A DNA stretch of 64,000 nucleotides from Umezawaea sp049997955 (GCA_049997955.1 JAEBDY010000018.1:124001-188000), one strand, 5' to 3'; shown: positions 9,673 to 18,027, counted from the stretch's first letter. Notes: generated by a model not told the origin, from the letters alone. Numbers and translations are program-made.

Positions 9673-11183
9673 GACCCCGCCCCCGTCCGGCCCGCGGCGG
9701 CCAGCGCCACCCGTTCCTCGGTCGCGTCGGCGCGCGGGATGTCGTCCACGAGCCTGCCCTCGTGCATGACCAGCACGCGGTCGGCCATGCCCAGCACCTC
9801 CGGCAGTTCCGAGGAGATCATCAGCACCGCCACGCCCTCCCCCGCCAGTTCGGACAGCAGCCGGTGCACCTCGGCCTTCGTGCCGACGTCGATGCCGCGG
9901 GTGGGCTCGTCGACGATCAGCACGGACGGCCGCCGGGACAGCCACTTCGCGAGCACGACCTTCTGCTGGTTGCCGCCGGACAACGTGGCGGCGGCCGCGC
10001 CGAGGCGGGCCGTCTTGATCCGCAGCTTGATCGACCAGTCCTCCGCGAGCCGCCGTTCGGCGCCGCGCGTCAGCAGCCCGAAGCGGGACAGGCGGCCGAG
10101 CGAGGCCAGTGCGACGTTGCGCTCCACCGAGGCGTCCACGACCAGGCCCTGCTGCCTGCGGTCCTCGGGGACGAGTCCGATGCCCGCGGCCATCGCGGCG
10201 GTCGGCGAGCCGAGCCGCAGCTCGCGGCCGTCGACGAGGACCTCGCCCGCGTCGACGGAGTCGATGCCGAAGATCGCGCGGGCGACCTCGCTGCGGCCCG
10301 CGCCGACCAGTCCGGACAGCCCGACGATCTCACCGGCCCGCACGTCGAAGGAGATGTCGGTGAACACGCCCTCCCTGGTGAGCCTGCGGACTTCGAGCAG
10401 CACCTGGCCGGGAACGGTGTCCTGCTTGGGGAACAGCGCGGACAGCTCGCGGCCGACCATGCGGCGCACCAGCCCGTCCGGCGTCTCGCCGGTCAGCGGC
10501 CCGGTCCACACGTGCTTCCCGTCGCGCAGCACCGTGGCCCGCTGGCACAGCGCGAACACCTCGTCGAGCCGGTGCGACACGAACAGCACGGCCGTCCCCT
10601 GCTCGCGCAGCACGCGGACCACCTCGAACAGGCGCTCCACCTCGCGGGAGGAGAGGGCGGCGGTCGGCTCGTCCATCACGACCACCCGCGCGTCGAACGA
10701 CAGCGCCTTGGCGATCTCGACCACCTGCTGGTCGGCGATGGACAGGCCGCGCGCCGGCCGGGCGGGGTCGAGAGCAACGCCGAGCCGGTCGAACAGGGCG
10801 GTGGTGTGCGCGTGCATCGCCTTGGTGTCGATGCGCCGCCCCGCCTTGAGCGGCTGGCGGCCGGTGTAGACGTTCTCCGCGATCGAGAGGTCCCCGAAGA
10901 GCATCGGCTCCTGGTAGATCACCGCGATGCCCGCGGTCCTGGCGTCGGCCGGACCGGAGAACCGCGTCTCCTCGCCGTCGACCAGCACGCGTCCGCTGTC
11001 GGGGCGGTGCACGCCCGCGAGGGTCTTGATCAGCGTGGACTTGCCCGCGCCGTTCTCGCCCAGCAGCGCGTGCGCCTCGCCGGGCGCCAGGGCGAGGGTC
11101 ACGTCGGTCAGGGCGGCGACCGCGCCGAAGGACTTCGAGACGCGGTCGAGCACGACGAGCGGCTGCTCCTGAGGTAGGTCCAC
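9669..11183 (-). CDS. rhaT: Rhamnose ABC transporter ATP-binding protein (two NBDs)
   Basis: About 504 residues with two tandem nucleotide-binding domains, as in RbsA/AraG-type sugar importers. The first has Walker A GENGAGKST at residues 42-50 and the degenerate signature LSIADQQ; the second has the usual degenerate Walker A GLVGAGRSE and an intact LSGGNQQKVVLAKWL signature. The GTG at 11183 is chosen because GGGAG lies just upstream and because a TTG start at 11216 would put the LacI operator inside the coding region. It is the first gene of the rhamnose operon and energises transport at the inner face of the membrane. Confidence 0.92.
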   Translation of the reverse strand: MDLPQEQPLVVLDRVSKSFGAVAALTDVTLALAPGEAHALLGENGAGKSTLIKTLAGVHRPDSGRVLVDGEETRFSGPADARTAGIAVIYQEPMLFGDLSIAENVYTGRQPLKAGRRIDTKAMHAHTTALFDRLGVALDPARPARGLSIADQQVVEIAKALSFDARVVVMDEPTAALSSREVERLFEVVRVLREQGTAVLFVSHRLDEVFALCQRATVLRDGKHVWTGPLTGETPDGLVRRMVGRELSALFPKQDTVPGQVLLEVRRLTREGVFTDISFDVRAGEIVGLSGLVGAGRSEVARAIFGIDSVDAGEVLVDGRELRLGSPTAAMAAGIGLVPEDRRQQGLVVDASVERNVALASLGRLSRFGLLTRGAERRLAEDWSIKLRIKTARLGAAAATLSGGNQQKVVLAKWLSRRPSVLIVDEPTRGIDVGTKAEVHRLLSELAGEGVAVLMISSELPEVLGMADRVLVMHEGRLVDDIPRADATEERVALAAAGRTGAGS

Positions 11184-11203
11184 ACACGACTCCCGGTACG
11201 TGA

Positions 11204-11262
11204 TGAAACGTTTCAATCATGAGGCGTAAGGGAGTGTGCTACGCGTCACATCCGCTGTCAAT
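11204..11262 (-). promoter_or_regulatory. Rhamnose operon promoter with LacI-type operator
   Basis: The 12-base perfect palindrome TGAAACGTTTCA occupies 11204-11215, with the central CG typical of LacI-family operators. It lies about 20 bases before the GTG of the ATPase gene. Upstream on the minus strand is TTGACA (11257-11262) followed after 18 bases by CACACT, a plausible -35/-10 pair that would place the operator just downstream of the transcription start as a roadblock. The LacI gene at the end of the operon is the natural binder (inference). Confidence 0.7.
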
Positions 11263-11279
11263 GGGGCGGATGGACCAGC

Positions 11280-11432
11280 TCAACCTCGGCGTTCGGCCCT
11301 CTCGGATCTCGACCGCAGCGACTCCTGGGGCTCCGGACGGCGTTCCACCGGCTCCCGCGGCTCGGCGACACCGGGGTCGCCGTGCTTCGCGACGAGCGAG
11401 GTGTAGATCGGATGCGGATCCTGCTGCGTCAC
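11280..11432 (-). CDS. Small hypothetical protein, 50 residues
   Basis: A GTG start with a near-ideal AGGAGG ribosome site 8 bases upstream (11441-11446) opens a 50-codon frame beginning MTQQDPHPIYTSLVAKHGDP and ending in a charged, Arg/Glu-rich tail (ERRPEPQESLRSRSERAERRG region). No domain, signal peptide or membrane segment is visible; the second half is likely disordered. It is on the same strand as, and about 100 bases upstream of, the rhamnose operon start, but the operon promoter begins just inside its 3' end, so it is probably a separate unit. Function unknown. Confidence 0.6.
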   Translation of the reverse strand: MTQQDPHPIYTSLVAKHGDPGVAEPREPVERRPEPQESLRSRSERAERRG

Positions 11433-11880
11433 GGTGTGGACCTCCTGCGCGTCGTTCTCGGCATCGTCCCTGGTGACTACCCGTCCACAGGCGACAGGCA
11501 CATCCTGCGCCGCGGGTCCGACATTTTCCTGCCATCCGGCGGAAACACGCGGGAACGCTTTGATCAAAGTCAACCGGTTCGCCTGGTGGAGCGGCGAGTT
11601 GGACGGTGTGGGACCACTCGCGGCGCACCGGTCTGGTTGAAGGCTTGACCAGACCTCCGTCACCTCTTTCACGCCACCGCCATCGGCCGACCGGTGCTCA
11701 GAAGTTCACGGTGGACGGGGTGCGCCACCCGGTGCCCGCGCCGGCATGACGATCCAGCGGCGGCCCGCTCCCGACGTCCGGCGGCGAAGGGGTTGTGCCA
11801 CTTGCGTTCCCGGCGCGACACCTCCCGCGCCCGGTCCGCCTGCCACAATCAACGGGTTCGCCGGACGACGAAGGAGCCTC
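11433..11880. other. Intergenic region with a CTTTGATCAAAG palindrome
   Basis: About 450 bases between the small minus-strand gene and the LLM oxidoreductase. No convincing gene was found. It contains a perfect 12-base palindrome CTTTGATCAAAG at 11558-11569, directly next to a TTGAC sequence on the minus strand that could be a -35 for the small gene. The last 20 bases hold the GAAGGAG ribosome site of the downstream gene. Confidence 0.5.
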
Positions 11881-12900
11881 GTGCCACCCATCTCGGAACC
11901 GCTGCGGAAGCTGGGCTTCCTGACCATCGGCCTGTTCGACGAGGCCGACCCGCGCAAGGGCCACGAATCGACGCTGGCCCTCATCGAACTGGGCGAGCGG
12001 CTGGGGTTCGACAGCGCGTGGGTGCGCCAACGGCACCTCCAGTACGGCATCTCCTCCCCCGTCGCCGTGCTGGCGGCGGCGACGCAGCGCACGTCCCGCA
12101 TCGAACTCGGCACCGCCGTCATGCCGGTCGGCTGGGAGAACCCGCTGCGACTGGCCGAGGACCTGGCGACGGTCGACGTCCTTTCCGGCGGGCGCCTCAA
12201 CCCCGGCGTCAGCGTCGGGCCGCCGATGCACTTCGACGAGGTCAAGAACGCGCTGTACCCGGACACCGCCGACGTCGAGGACTTCGGCTACGAGCGCGTC
12301 CGGCGGCTGCTCGGTTTCGTCCGCGGCGAACCGGCGACCGACTTCAGCGGCACCGAGGGCTTCGAGGTGTTCTCCCACCGGGTCCAGCCGCACTCCGAGG
12401 GTCTGGGCCGCCGCATGTGGTACGGCGGTGCCAGTCTGCGTTCGGCCCGGTGGGCGGGCGAGAACGGGATGAACTTCCTGACCAGCAGCGTGGTGAAGGC
12501 CGAGGAGTCCGAGGACTTCGCCGAGGTGCAGCTCTCCCACGTGCGGGCGTTCCGCGCCGCCCACCCCGACGGCGACCGGGCTCGCGTCTCGCAGGGCCTG
12601 GTGGTCATCCCCACCGACGGCGCGACCCCGGAGCAGCGCGCCAGGTACGAGGCCTACGCCGAGGAGCGCCTGCCCCGCACCGCGACCCCGCAGGGCCCGG
12701 CCAGGATGGTGTTCGCCCCCGACCTGGTCGGCACCTCGGCCGAGATCGCCGAACGCCTCCACGCCCACCTCGCGTTCCGCGAGATCAGCGAGGTCGCGTT
12801 CGCCCTCCCGTTCACCTTCGAGCACGACGACTACGTGCAGATCCTCACCGACGTCGCCACGAAGCTGGGGCCGGAACTCGGCTGGGAGCCCAAGGGCTAG
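11881..12900 (+). CDS. LLM-class flavin-dependent oxidoreductase
   Basis: A 339-residue luciferase-like monooxygenase-fold protein (GFLTIGLFDEADPRKGHESTL, SAWVRQRHLQYG, IELGTAVMPVGWENPLRLAEDLATVDVLSGGR). Members use FMN or F420; the cofactor cannot be fixed from sequence. The GTG start at 11881 has GAAGGAG upstream; the open frame extends further 5' but that stretch is Arg/Pro-rich and non-conserved. It stands alone, with a non-related gene downstream, so its substrate is unknown. Confidence 0.88.
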   Translation: MPPISEPLRKLGFLTIGLFDEADPRKGHESTLALIELGERLGFDSAWVRQRHLQYGISSPVAVLAAATQRTSRIELGTAVMPVGWENPLRLAEDLATVDVLSGGRLNPGVSVGPPMHFDEVKNALYPDTADVEDFGYERVRRLLGFVRGEPATDFSGTEGFEVFSHRVQPHSEGLGRRMWYGGASLRSARWAGENGMNFLTSSVVKAEESEDFAEVQLSHVRAFRAAHPDGDRARVSQGLVVIPTDGATPEQRARYEAYAEERLPRTATPQGPARMVFAPDLVGTSAEIAERLHAHLAFREISEVAFALPFTFEHDDYVQILTDVATKLGPELGWEPKG

Positions 12901-13003
12901 CGGGCCCGCAACTCACCCGATCGAGGTTCGGCCGCGGTTTTCGAGCACCGCCCGGAACGGGTACCCACCCGGCGGAGCAGTTCCCTGCCGCGGGAGGAAC
13001 GCC

Positions 13004-13420
13004 ATGGACGTGCGACTGCCGATCATCCGGCGCGCCGAAGCCCATTCGCCGTGGGAACTCCAGATAACCGACGAGGACACCGCGGTCGTCGTGCGCCGGA
13101 CGGTGCGCGAGCACTGCCGGTCGTCGGTGCACGGCGGTCTCGTCGACGACGTGCTGCTCGTGGTGAGCGAACTGATCACGAACACCTACCCGCACACCGA
13201 GCAACCGCGACTGCTGCGGCTCTCGTCCTTCCGGCGCGGACTGCTCGTCGAGGTCGGTCACGTGGACCCCGCGCCCGTCCTGCTGGCTTCGCCATCACGA
13301 CCGTGCCCCAGTCGGACGTGCACCCTGCTCGACGAGCTGTGCTCCGGCTGGGGCGTCCTGCCCGAACCGGACGGCGGCGAGTCCGCGTGGGCCCTGCTGC
13401 CGGGGTCAGGGGTTCTCTAG
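13004..13420 (+). CDS. Anti-sigma-factor-type HATPase (RsbW-like)
   Basis: A 138-residue stand-alone GHKL ATPase of the RsbW/serine kinase group. The N box VSELITNTYPHTEQ is clear, and a short C-terminal region carries the rest of a compact Bergerat fold; the ATP-lid motifs are weak, and the C-terminal part is Cys/Pro-rich. The ATG follows GGGAGGAAC. Such proteins bind and inhibit sigma factors and phosphorylate STAS antagonists. Two STAS genes lie on the opposite strand immediately beyond, the first overlapping this gene's 3' end by 15 bases, which suggests a partner-switching module. Confidence 0.8.
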   Translation: MDVRLPIIRRAEAHSPWELQITDEDTAVVVRRTVREHCRSSVHGGLVDDVLLVVSELITNTYPHTEQPRLLRLSSFRRGLLVEVGHVDPAPVLLASPSRPCPSRTCTLLDELCSGWGVLPEPDGGESAWALLPGSGVL

Positions 13421-13735
13421 CGCCAGCGCCTCGGCCGTGGTCCGGTGGAGGTTCAGCACGCGCTCCAGGTCCGTGGCCAGGATCGGCCGCAGGACCCGGC
13501 GGTCCGACGCCGCGACCCGCAGGACGACCCCGTGGCGGCAGGCGAGTTCGTGGCACCGCACCAGCATGTTCAGCCCGGTCGAGTCCAGGTAGGTCACCGG
13601 CGTCAGGTCCACCACGACCACGGCGACGGAGGTGCACGCGGTAGCGGCCTCGACCGCCGCGACCACGTGGCGCTCCAGCTCCGGCACCGTGTCGAGGTCG
13701 AGTTCGCCCGATGCGGTGACCATCACGGCACCCAC
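13406..13735 (-). CDS. STAS-domain anti-sigma-factor antagonist
   Basis: A STAS-domain protein with the conserved phosphorylatable-serine loop YLDSTGLNML and VVVVDLTPVTYLDS. From the GTG at 13735 it has 109 residues but lacks the usual first beta strand. The frame is open upstream (W-Q-E-P-Q-S-L-T-V-R-C-G-F) back to the TAG of the preceding STAS gene, with no ATG/GTG/TTG; a CTG at 13759 sits 9 bases after AGGAA and would restore the full domain. The true start is therefore uncertain. Its likely partner is the neighbouring RsbW-like kinase. Confidence 0.8.
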   Translation of the reverse strand: MGAVMVTASGELDLDTVPELERHVVAAVEAATACTSVAVVVVDLTPVTYLDSTGLNMLVRCHELACRHGVVLRVAASDRRVLRPILATDLERVLNLHRTTAEALALENP

Positions 13736-13801
13736 GTGGAAACCGCACCGGACGGTCAGCGACTGCGGTTCCTGCCAGGTGTCGCCCGCGGTGACGGCGA
13801 T

Positions 13802-14203
13802 CTACCTCACCCCTGGCATCGAGGGGACCTCCGCGCCACCGCGCGGTTTCGGGACGAACGAAGACGCCTCCGCCGGGCAGCGGTACACGGTGACCAGCTC
13901 GTCGGCCCTGGTGATCTCCAGCGCACGGCCCACGCAGCGCCCGGCGGTGACCACCGCGAGGTGGACGCCGAGCCGGTCGGCCCGGTGGACCGCGCCGACG
14001 AGGACGGAGATCCCGCTGGAGCCGACGAAGCTCATCAGCCGGAGGTCGACCACCAAGGTCTTGGGCCGCTCGTCCAGCAGTTCGAGCACCGTCCGCCGCA
14101 GAGCGCCCGCGGTGGCGATGTCGATCTCCTCGACCACCGTCAGCACGGTCGCCCCTTCGTACCGGACAACCTGCGCACGCCCAGTCGATACCGCGTCGTC
14201 CAT
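13802..14203 (-). CDS. STAS-domain anti-sigma-factor antagonist
   Basis: A 133-residue STAS protein (VLTVVEEIDIATAGALRRTV, VVDLRLMSFVGSSGISVLV) with the Ser-Ser-Gly of the phosphorylation loop. It carries a short C-terminal extension rich in Pro and charged residues ending SMPGVR. It precedes the second STAS gene in the same reading frame, separated only by a TAG and 22 sense codons. Together with the HATPase gene it forms a putative sigma-factor control group; no sigma factor gene is adjacent. Confidence 0.85.
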   Translation of the reverse strand: MDDAVSTGRAQVVRYEGATVLTVVEEIDIATAGALRRTVLELLDERPKTLVVDLRLMSFVGSSGISVLVGAVHRADRLGVHLAVVTAGRCVGRALEITRADELVTVYRCPAEASSFVPKPRGGAEVPSMPGVR

Positions 14204-14448
14204 CGTGGAACCTCCGCCGTGAATGCCGAGAACAGCCGGAAAGCCCTGGTCGTCTCCTTGTCGTTCCCCTGTCGGTCTGCCGACGGTAGGCGCTGGTCAC
14301 CACTGCCACAAGGTCAAGCCGTTCCCCACCGTCGATTTCACCGAATTGGGTAACCCGACGACCCGCAGTGACCACGTGCCCCCCGACTTGACGAATCGGC
14401 GTGGTTCGCGTTATCGCGATCACCGCGAAATCGACTTAGTATGATCAC

Positions 14449-14817
14449 ATGGACGTTGAGACAACGAATTCTCCTTCCGAGACCCTCAGCCCCGCCGCAG
14501 TGCTGGGAATGGCGTTGGAAGCGGCGGCCGCACCGCTGCGGCACCTCGACGACCCGGCCGGTCCACAACCGGTTCCGGGGGAGGTGGTGAACCGAGTCCT
14601 GCGGGTCTTCGTCGGCACCACGAAGCCCGTGCAGGCCCAGCTCGCCGCGCTGGCCCACACCGATCCCAACGGCAACGTGGCCAAGGCGTTGCTGCACGTG
14701 AAACGCGCTTTCAGGCACTTCTGCTCCGACAACGGCCTGACCGAGGGACGTGCCGAACTCCTGGCGGCCCGAGCCTCGCTGGAAGACCACGCGGGTCCGA
14801 TCCCCCGGCAGCGCTGA
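14449..14817 (+). CDS. Hypothetical protein, 122 residues, probable leaderless gene
   Basis: No family recognised. The protein is mostly helical in appearance (AAVLGMALEAAAAPLRHLDD, GEVVNRVLRVFVGTTKPVQAQLAAL, NVAKALLHVKRAFRHFCSDNGL), soluble and without signal peptide. There is no Shine-Dalgarno sequence; instead TAGTAT (14437-14442) ends 6 bases before the ATG, the classic spacing for leaderless actinobacterial transcripts. It lies between the STAS pair (divergent) and a long non-coding stretch. Confidence 0.6.
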   Translation: MDVETTNSPSETLSPAAVLGMALEAAAAPLRHLDDPAGPQPVPGEVVNRVLRVFVGTTKPVQAQLAALAHTDPNGNVAKALLHVKRAFRHFCSDNGLTEGRAELLAARASLEDHAGPIPRQR

Positions 14818-14913
14818 GACCCGGCGCGGGAGCCCTCGCGACGATTCGCCCGGCGTCCGAACAAGGGCAGGGCTGACCCCGAGCACGCGAAAAACGGAAC
14901 AATTGATGTTTGG

Positions 14914-15110
14914 TTCACGTTCTGCGCCTGTTCCGGTCCGACCCCGCGACCGTCACCCGGGCGCTTTCACGCGGAGGGCCGGTCGAACGTCACGACACCC
15001 GAAATGATAATTCCTCTTCACGTTCTACCGCACGCGCGGTCACCATTTCCCGACCGCACCCCTTGACGGTCGAACGCGCACGAAGAAGGCCGGAATTCCA
15101 TTCACGTTCT
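14914..15110 (+). repeat. Three direct copies of TTCACGTTCT
   Basis: The decamer TTCACGTTCT occurs at 14914-14923, 15017-15026 and 15101-15110, all in the same orientation within 200 non-coding bases. Flanks are not conserved beyond a loose CCG two to three bases downstream. They could be protein-binding sites; no regulator can be assigned. Confidence 0.5.
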
Positions 15111-15513
15111 TCCGGTGCCCGAATTGCTCGCCGGCCCATTGCCGTGATGTCCGGTGGCGTGTGGGACGACAGGTCCGCCACAGCGGCCGGAGGGCGGAGC
15201 GTGGTCGTCGGGCGGGCGGTCCGCCGTCGCCACGTCGCTCGGTCCGGACGGCTCGGCGGTCGACGGTGGGCGTGCTCCGAAGTCATCGGCGGAGGGAGCA
15301 GGCGTGACGACCTGCTCACCTGGCGCGTCGGTGACCGCAACGGGATTTTCGTTGCGTGTCAACACTTTGTTAGCCGACCGAGGCCCACCCGCCCGGACAG
15401 GATCACCGACTTCCCCGCGCAGTACCGGGTTCGGCCGTTCCACGGTAGGTCCGATCAGGACAGGTCACGGGGCGAAGCCCGTGGGTTCACCTCATGGGCG
15501 GGGAAAGGAGCCG

Positions 15514-15621
15514 ATGGGGTTTGAGGTGCACAGCCTCGCGGAAGGTGACCACGACCACCCGTTCGCGACTGTCCTTTTCGGACTAGCCCGTGAGCGGCCC
15601 CTCCGCGGTCACCGTGAGTGA
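15514..15621 (+). CDS. Possible small ORF, 35 residues
   Basis: AAAGGAG ends 3 bases before the ATG, which is shorter than usual spacing. The peptide begins MGFEVHSLAEGDHDHPFATV and is rich in His/Asp in its first half and Arg in its second. Third-position GC is moderate rather than high, so coding is doubtful. No relatives recognised. Confidence 0.25.
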   Translation: MGFEVHSLAEGDHDHPFATVLFGLARERPLRGHRE

Positions 15622-15747
15622 AGACGATTCGACATTCGTTCCCCGCACGGGTTGACCGCGCCAACCAGCGTTTTCCCCCCGTACGGGCGTGGGTAGCCGC
15701 TGCGCGGAAGCAATTGCCTTGGCGGACCGCACGAGGGCAGGGGAGTC

Positions 15748-16587
15748 ATGTCGACACGACGCGGATGGAACAGGTGGGCCACGCGCACCACGCTGATGAC
15801 GGTGGTACTCGGGTGCCTCACCTCGACCCACCTCCAGGCGACCGCCGAGGTGCGGTTGGAGGAGGGGTCGGCCGACCACTACCTCGGTTCGCAGATCGCC
15901 AAGCACGAAGGAGCGGGGAACACGTCGACATCCGCTCCGGCGGTGTCCGTGGACGGCGCGGTCGAGGGCATCGACGTGAGCAGCCACCAGGGCGCCGTCG
16001 ACTGGCACGGGCACTGGAACGCGGGGAAGAAGTTCGCCTACGTCAAGGCCAGCGAGGGCACCGGTTACCTCAACCCGGAGTTCGCGCAGCAGTACAACGG
16101 TTCCTACGCGGTCGGCATGATCCGCGGCGCGTACCACTTCGCGCTGCCGGACCGGTCGGACGGGGCCACCCAGGCGCACTACTTCGTCGACAACGGCGGC
16201 GGGTGGTCAGCCGACGGCCAGACCCTGCCCGGCGTGCTGGACATCGAGTACAACCCCTACGGCAGCACCTGCTACGGGATGTCGGGCGCCGCCATGGTGC
16301 AGTGGATCCTGAGCTTCAGCAACACCTACGCGGAGCGCACCGGTCGGTGGCCGGTCATCTACACCTCGACGCACTGGTGGGCCCAGTGCACCGGCAACCA
16401 GGGCGACTTCAGCGCCACCAACCCGTTGTGGGTCGCGAGGTACTCCGACTCCGTGGGCGAACTGCCGCACGCGTGGTCGGTCTACACGATCTGGCAGTAC
16501 ACGTCGACGCCGCTGGACCAGAACGTGTTCAACGGCTCCTACGACCGGCTGGTGGCGCTGAGCACCGGGATCCCGTCGGTTCAGTAG
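15748..16587 (+). CDS. Secreted GH25 muramidase (lysozyme)
   Basis: A 279-residue secreted enzyme cleaving the MurNAc-GlcNAc bond of peptidoglycan. An N-terminal signal segment (residues about 10-32) is followed by a short linker and a GH25 barrel of about 200 residues. Conserved residues are visible: Asp76 in GIDVSSHQG, and Asp165/Glu167 in VLDIEYNP, with KASEGTGY, YHFA and ARYSD also typical. AGGGGAG precedes the ATG. Its stop overlaps by 7 bases that of the convergent NodB-type gene. No separate cell-wall-binding domain is present. Confidence 0.93.
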   Translation: MSTRRGWNRWATRTTLMTVVLGCLTSTHLQATAEVRLEEGSADHYLGSQIAKHEGAGNTSTSAPAVSVDGAVEGIDVSSHQGAVDWHGHWNAGKKFAYVKASEGTGYLNPEFAQQYNGSYAVGMIRGAYHFALPDRSDGATQAHYFVDNGGGWSADGQTLPGVLDIEYNPYGSTCYGMSGAAMVQWILSFSNTYAERTGRWPVIYTSTHWWAQCTGNQGDFSATNPLWVARYSDSVGELPHAWSVYTIWQYTSTPLDQNVFNGSYDRLVALSTGIPSVQ

Positions 16588-17606
16588 CCGTTCGCCTGGC
16601 CCGCGAACCGGGCGGACGGAACCGCTCCGCCCGCCAGCGGGAAGGAGATCCGGTCGGTGCGCCCGTCGGAGGTGTACCGGCGCCGGGGATCGGCGGCGAG
16701 CTCGTCGAGCCGAACCGAGGAACCGTAGCCCGCGTCCTCGCCCGTGGGCCCCTGCGACCGGATGCGCGGCACGTTCAGCGGGTCGAAGGCGTCGGCGAAG
16801 GGCGAGGGCGACGGTTCGGCGCCGACCAGGAGAACGCAGTGGTGGTCGTAGGTGACGCCCGCCGCCGCACCGCGCAGGGCCAGCGCGGACTCCTCCGGCG
16901 CGATGCCGAACGGCAGTGCCAGGCTGGTCACCCGGTACCCCGGCACCGCCTGTTCGATCGCCACCTGCCCCCGTGCGATCTCCTGCTGGACACCCGCGCT
17001 GTCGAGCCCGGCGAGGTCGGCGTGACCGTGGGTGTGGTTGCCGATCTCGAAACCGTTGTCGCGCAACCAGGTCAGGTCCGCGCCGCCGAAGGGGCCGGAG
17101 TTCACGTACAGGCTCGCGACCGGGCGGAAGCCGGGGTGCTCGTCGGCCACCTGGAGCAGGATGCCGACGGCGGTGTCCGGCGCGGGACGGCCGTCGGCCC
17201 CGAGGGAGAACTGGGTGGGGTCTCCGTCGTCGAAGGTGAGCACGACGGGGTGGGAGCCCGCCGGGATGTCGATCTTCCCGACCGCGAAGTCGGACGCGGT
17301 CACCGGCACGTACCCCTCGGTGGCCAGCCTGCGGAGTTCGGCGCGGAACTCCTCGGGGTCGCGGTCGTACACCGACGTGGGGTTCCGCACGACGCGGTGG
17401 TACATCAGCACGGGCACTTCCCCGAGTTCGTTCGCCCGGACTTCCGCGGGCTCCGGTATCCGTGAAGTCGGAGCGGAACTCGACTGGGGAACCGCGCTGG
17501 GCTGCGGGGCGAAGGCCGCGACCGGCGATTCGCCCGTGGTGCAAGCGGAAGCGGAGATGACGACGGCTGCGATGATCGCCGTCGAACGTTCGAGGGTCTT
17601 CATCAT
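16581..17606 (-). CDS. Lipoprotein polysaccharide deacetylase (NodB domain)
   Basis: A predicted lipoprotein (lipobox SASAC, Cys22) with a Pro/Ser-rich spacer and a NodB homology domain: TFDDGD with Asp126-Asp127 and the zinc motif NHTHGHAD (His191, His195). It would remove acetyl groups from a cell-surface polysaccharide such as peptidoglycan, chitin oligomers or a PNAG-like polymer. The C-terminal 60 residues are not conserved. Tandem ATGs at 17606 and 17603 have no Shine-Dalgarno; TAGCTT lies just upstream, suggesting a leaderless message. Convergent with the lysozyme gene, pointing to envelope remodelling. Confidence 0.88.
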   Translation of the reverse strand: MMKTLERSTAIIAAVVISASACTTGESPVAAFAPQPSAVPQSSSAPTSRIPEPAEVRANELGEVPVLMYHRVVRNPTSVYDRDPEEFRAELRRLATEGYVPVTASDFAVGKIDIPAGSHPVVLTFDDGDPTQFSLGADGRPAPDTAVGILLQVADEHPGFRPVASLYVNSGPFGGADLTWLRDNGFEIGNHTHGHADLAGLDSAGVQQEIARGQVAIEQAVPGYRVTSLALPFGIAPEESALALRGAAAGVTYDHHCVLLVGAEPSPSPFADAFDPLNVPRIRSQGPTGEDAGYGSSVRLDELAADPRRRYTSDGRTDRISFPLAGGAVPSARFAGQANGY

Positions 17607-17721
17607 TCGGAAGCTACGCCGGTAATCGGGAAAGACCGCCGTGAATGACACGTCCGGATGACATCCGATGCGGCGGGTCGAATCGGAATGGCGGAATCAC
17701 CGGTTCCCCGACCCGGCCCCG

Positions 17722-18027
17722 TCACACCAGGTGCTGCTGCTCGTTCACCACCGCTCGGCAGTTCTCGATGAACGGGAGCGGCAGCACCACCCGGACGACC
17801 GGCGCCTGTTCGCCGTCCTCGTCCCTGGCGATGCCGGTCGCGTCCGTGACCAGCACGACCGGCAGCAGGTGGAAGTTGACCACGAAGGTGAACCCGTCCC
17901 CGACGGTGAACGCGACCGGCTCGCCCCGGTGGCTCCACGACCGCACCGCGTCCGCCAGCTCCGGGACCGTGACGTCCTCGCACTCGATGAGGAACGGGAC
18001 TTCGTAAACCCTGAGGTAGGCCACCAT
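17722..18027 (-). CDS. Hypothetical protein, 101 residues, probable leaderless gene
   Basis: The frame from the ATG at 18027 begins MVAYLRVYEVPFLIECEDVT and continues with a beta-rich small protein (GEPVAFTVGDGFTFVVNFHL, PVVRVVLPLPFIENCRAVVN). No domain recognised, no signal peptide. TACGGT ends 6 bases before the ATG, so the transcript is probably leaderless. It is on the same strand as, and upstream of, the NodB-type gene, but a 115-base gap with a separate promoter-like hexamer suggests independent expression. Confidence 0.65.
   Translation of the reverse strand: MVAYLRVYEVPFLIECEDVTVPELADAVRSWSHRGEPVAFTVGDGFTFVVNFHLLPVVLVTDATGIARDEDGEQAPVVRVVLPLPFIENCRAVVNEQQHLV

Larger units (their letters stand above)
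14818..15747. other. Long intergenic region upstream of the lysozyme gene
   Basis: About 930 bases. Open frames on both strands are low-complexity and lack coding bias. The first 300 bases are noticeably AT-richer than the surroundings and contain three copies of TTCACGTTCT. A 35-codon frame at 15514-15621 has AAAGGAG close before its ATG and is listed separately. The final bases hold the lysozyme ribosome site. A hairpin CACGGG...CCCGTG occurs near 15467-15484. Confidence 0.5.

Noticed and set aside
15380..15540. Possible c-di-AMP (ydaO-type) riboswitch upstream of the lysozyme gene
   Set aside because: Such switches often precede actinobacterial wall hydrolases, and a CACGGG...CCCGTG hairpin with GGTTCACC is present, but the conserved core of the ydaO motif could not be matched.
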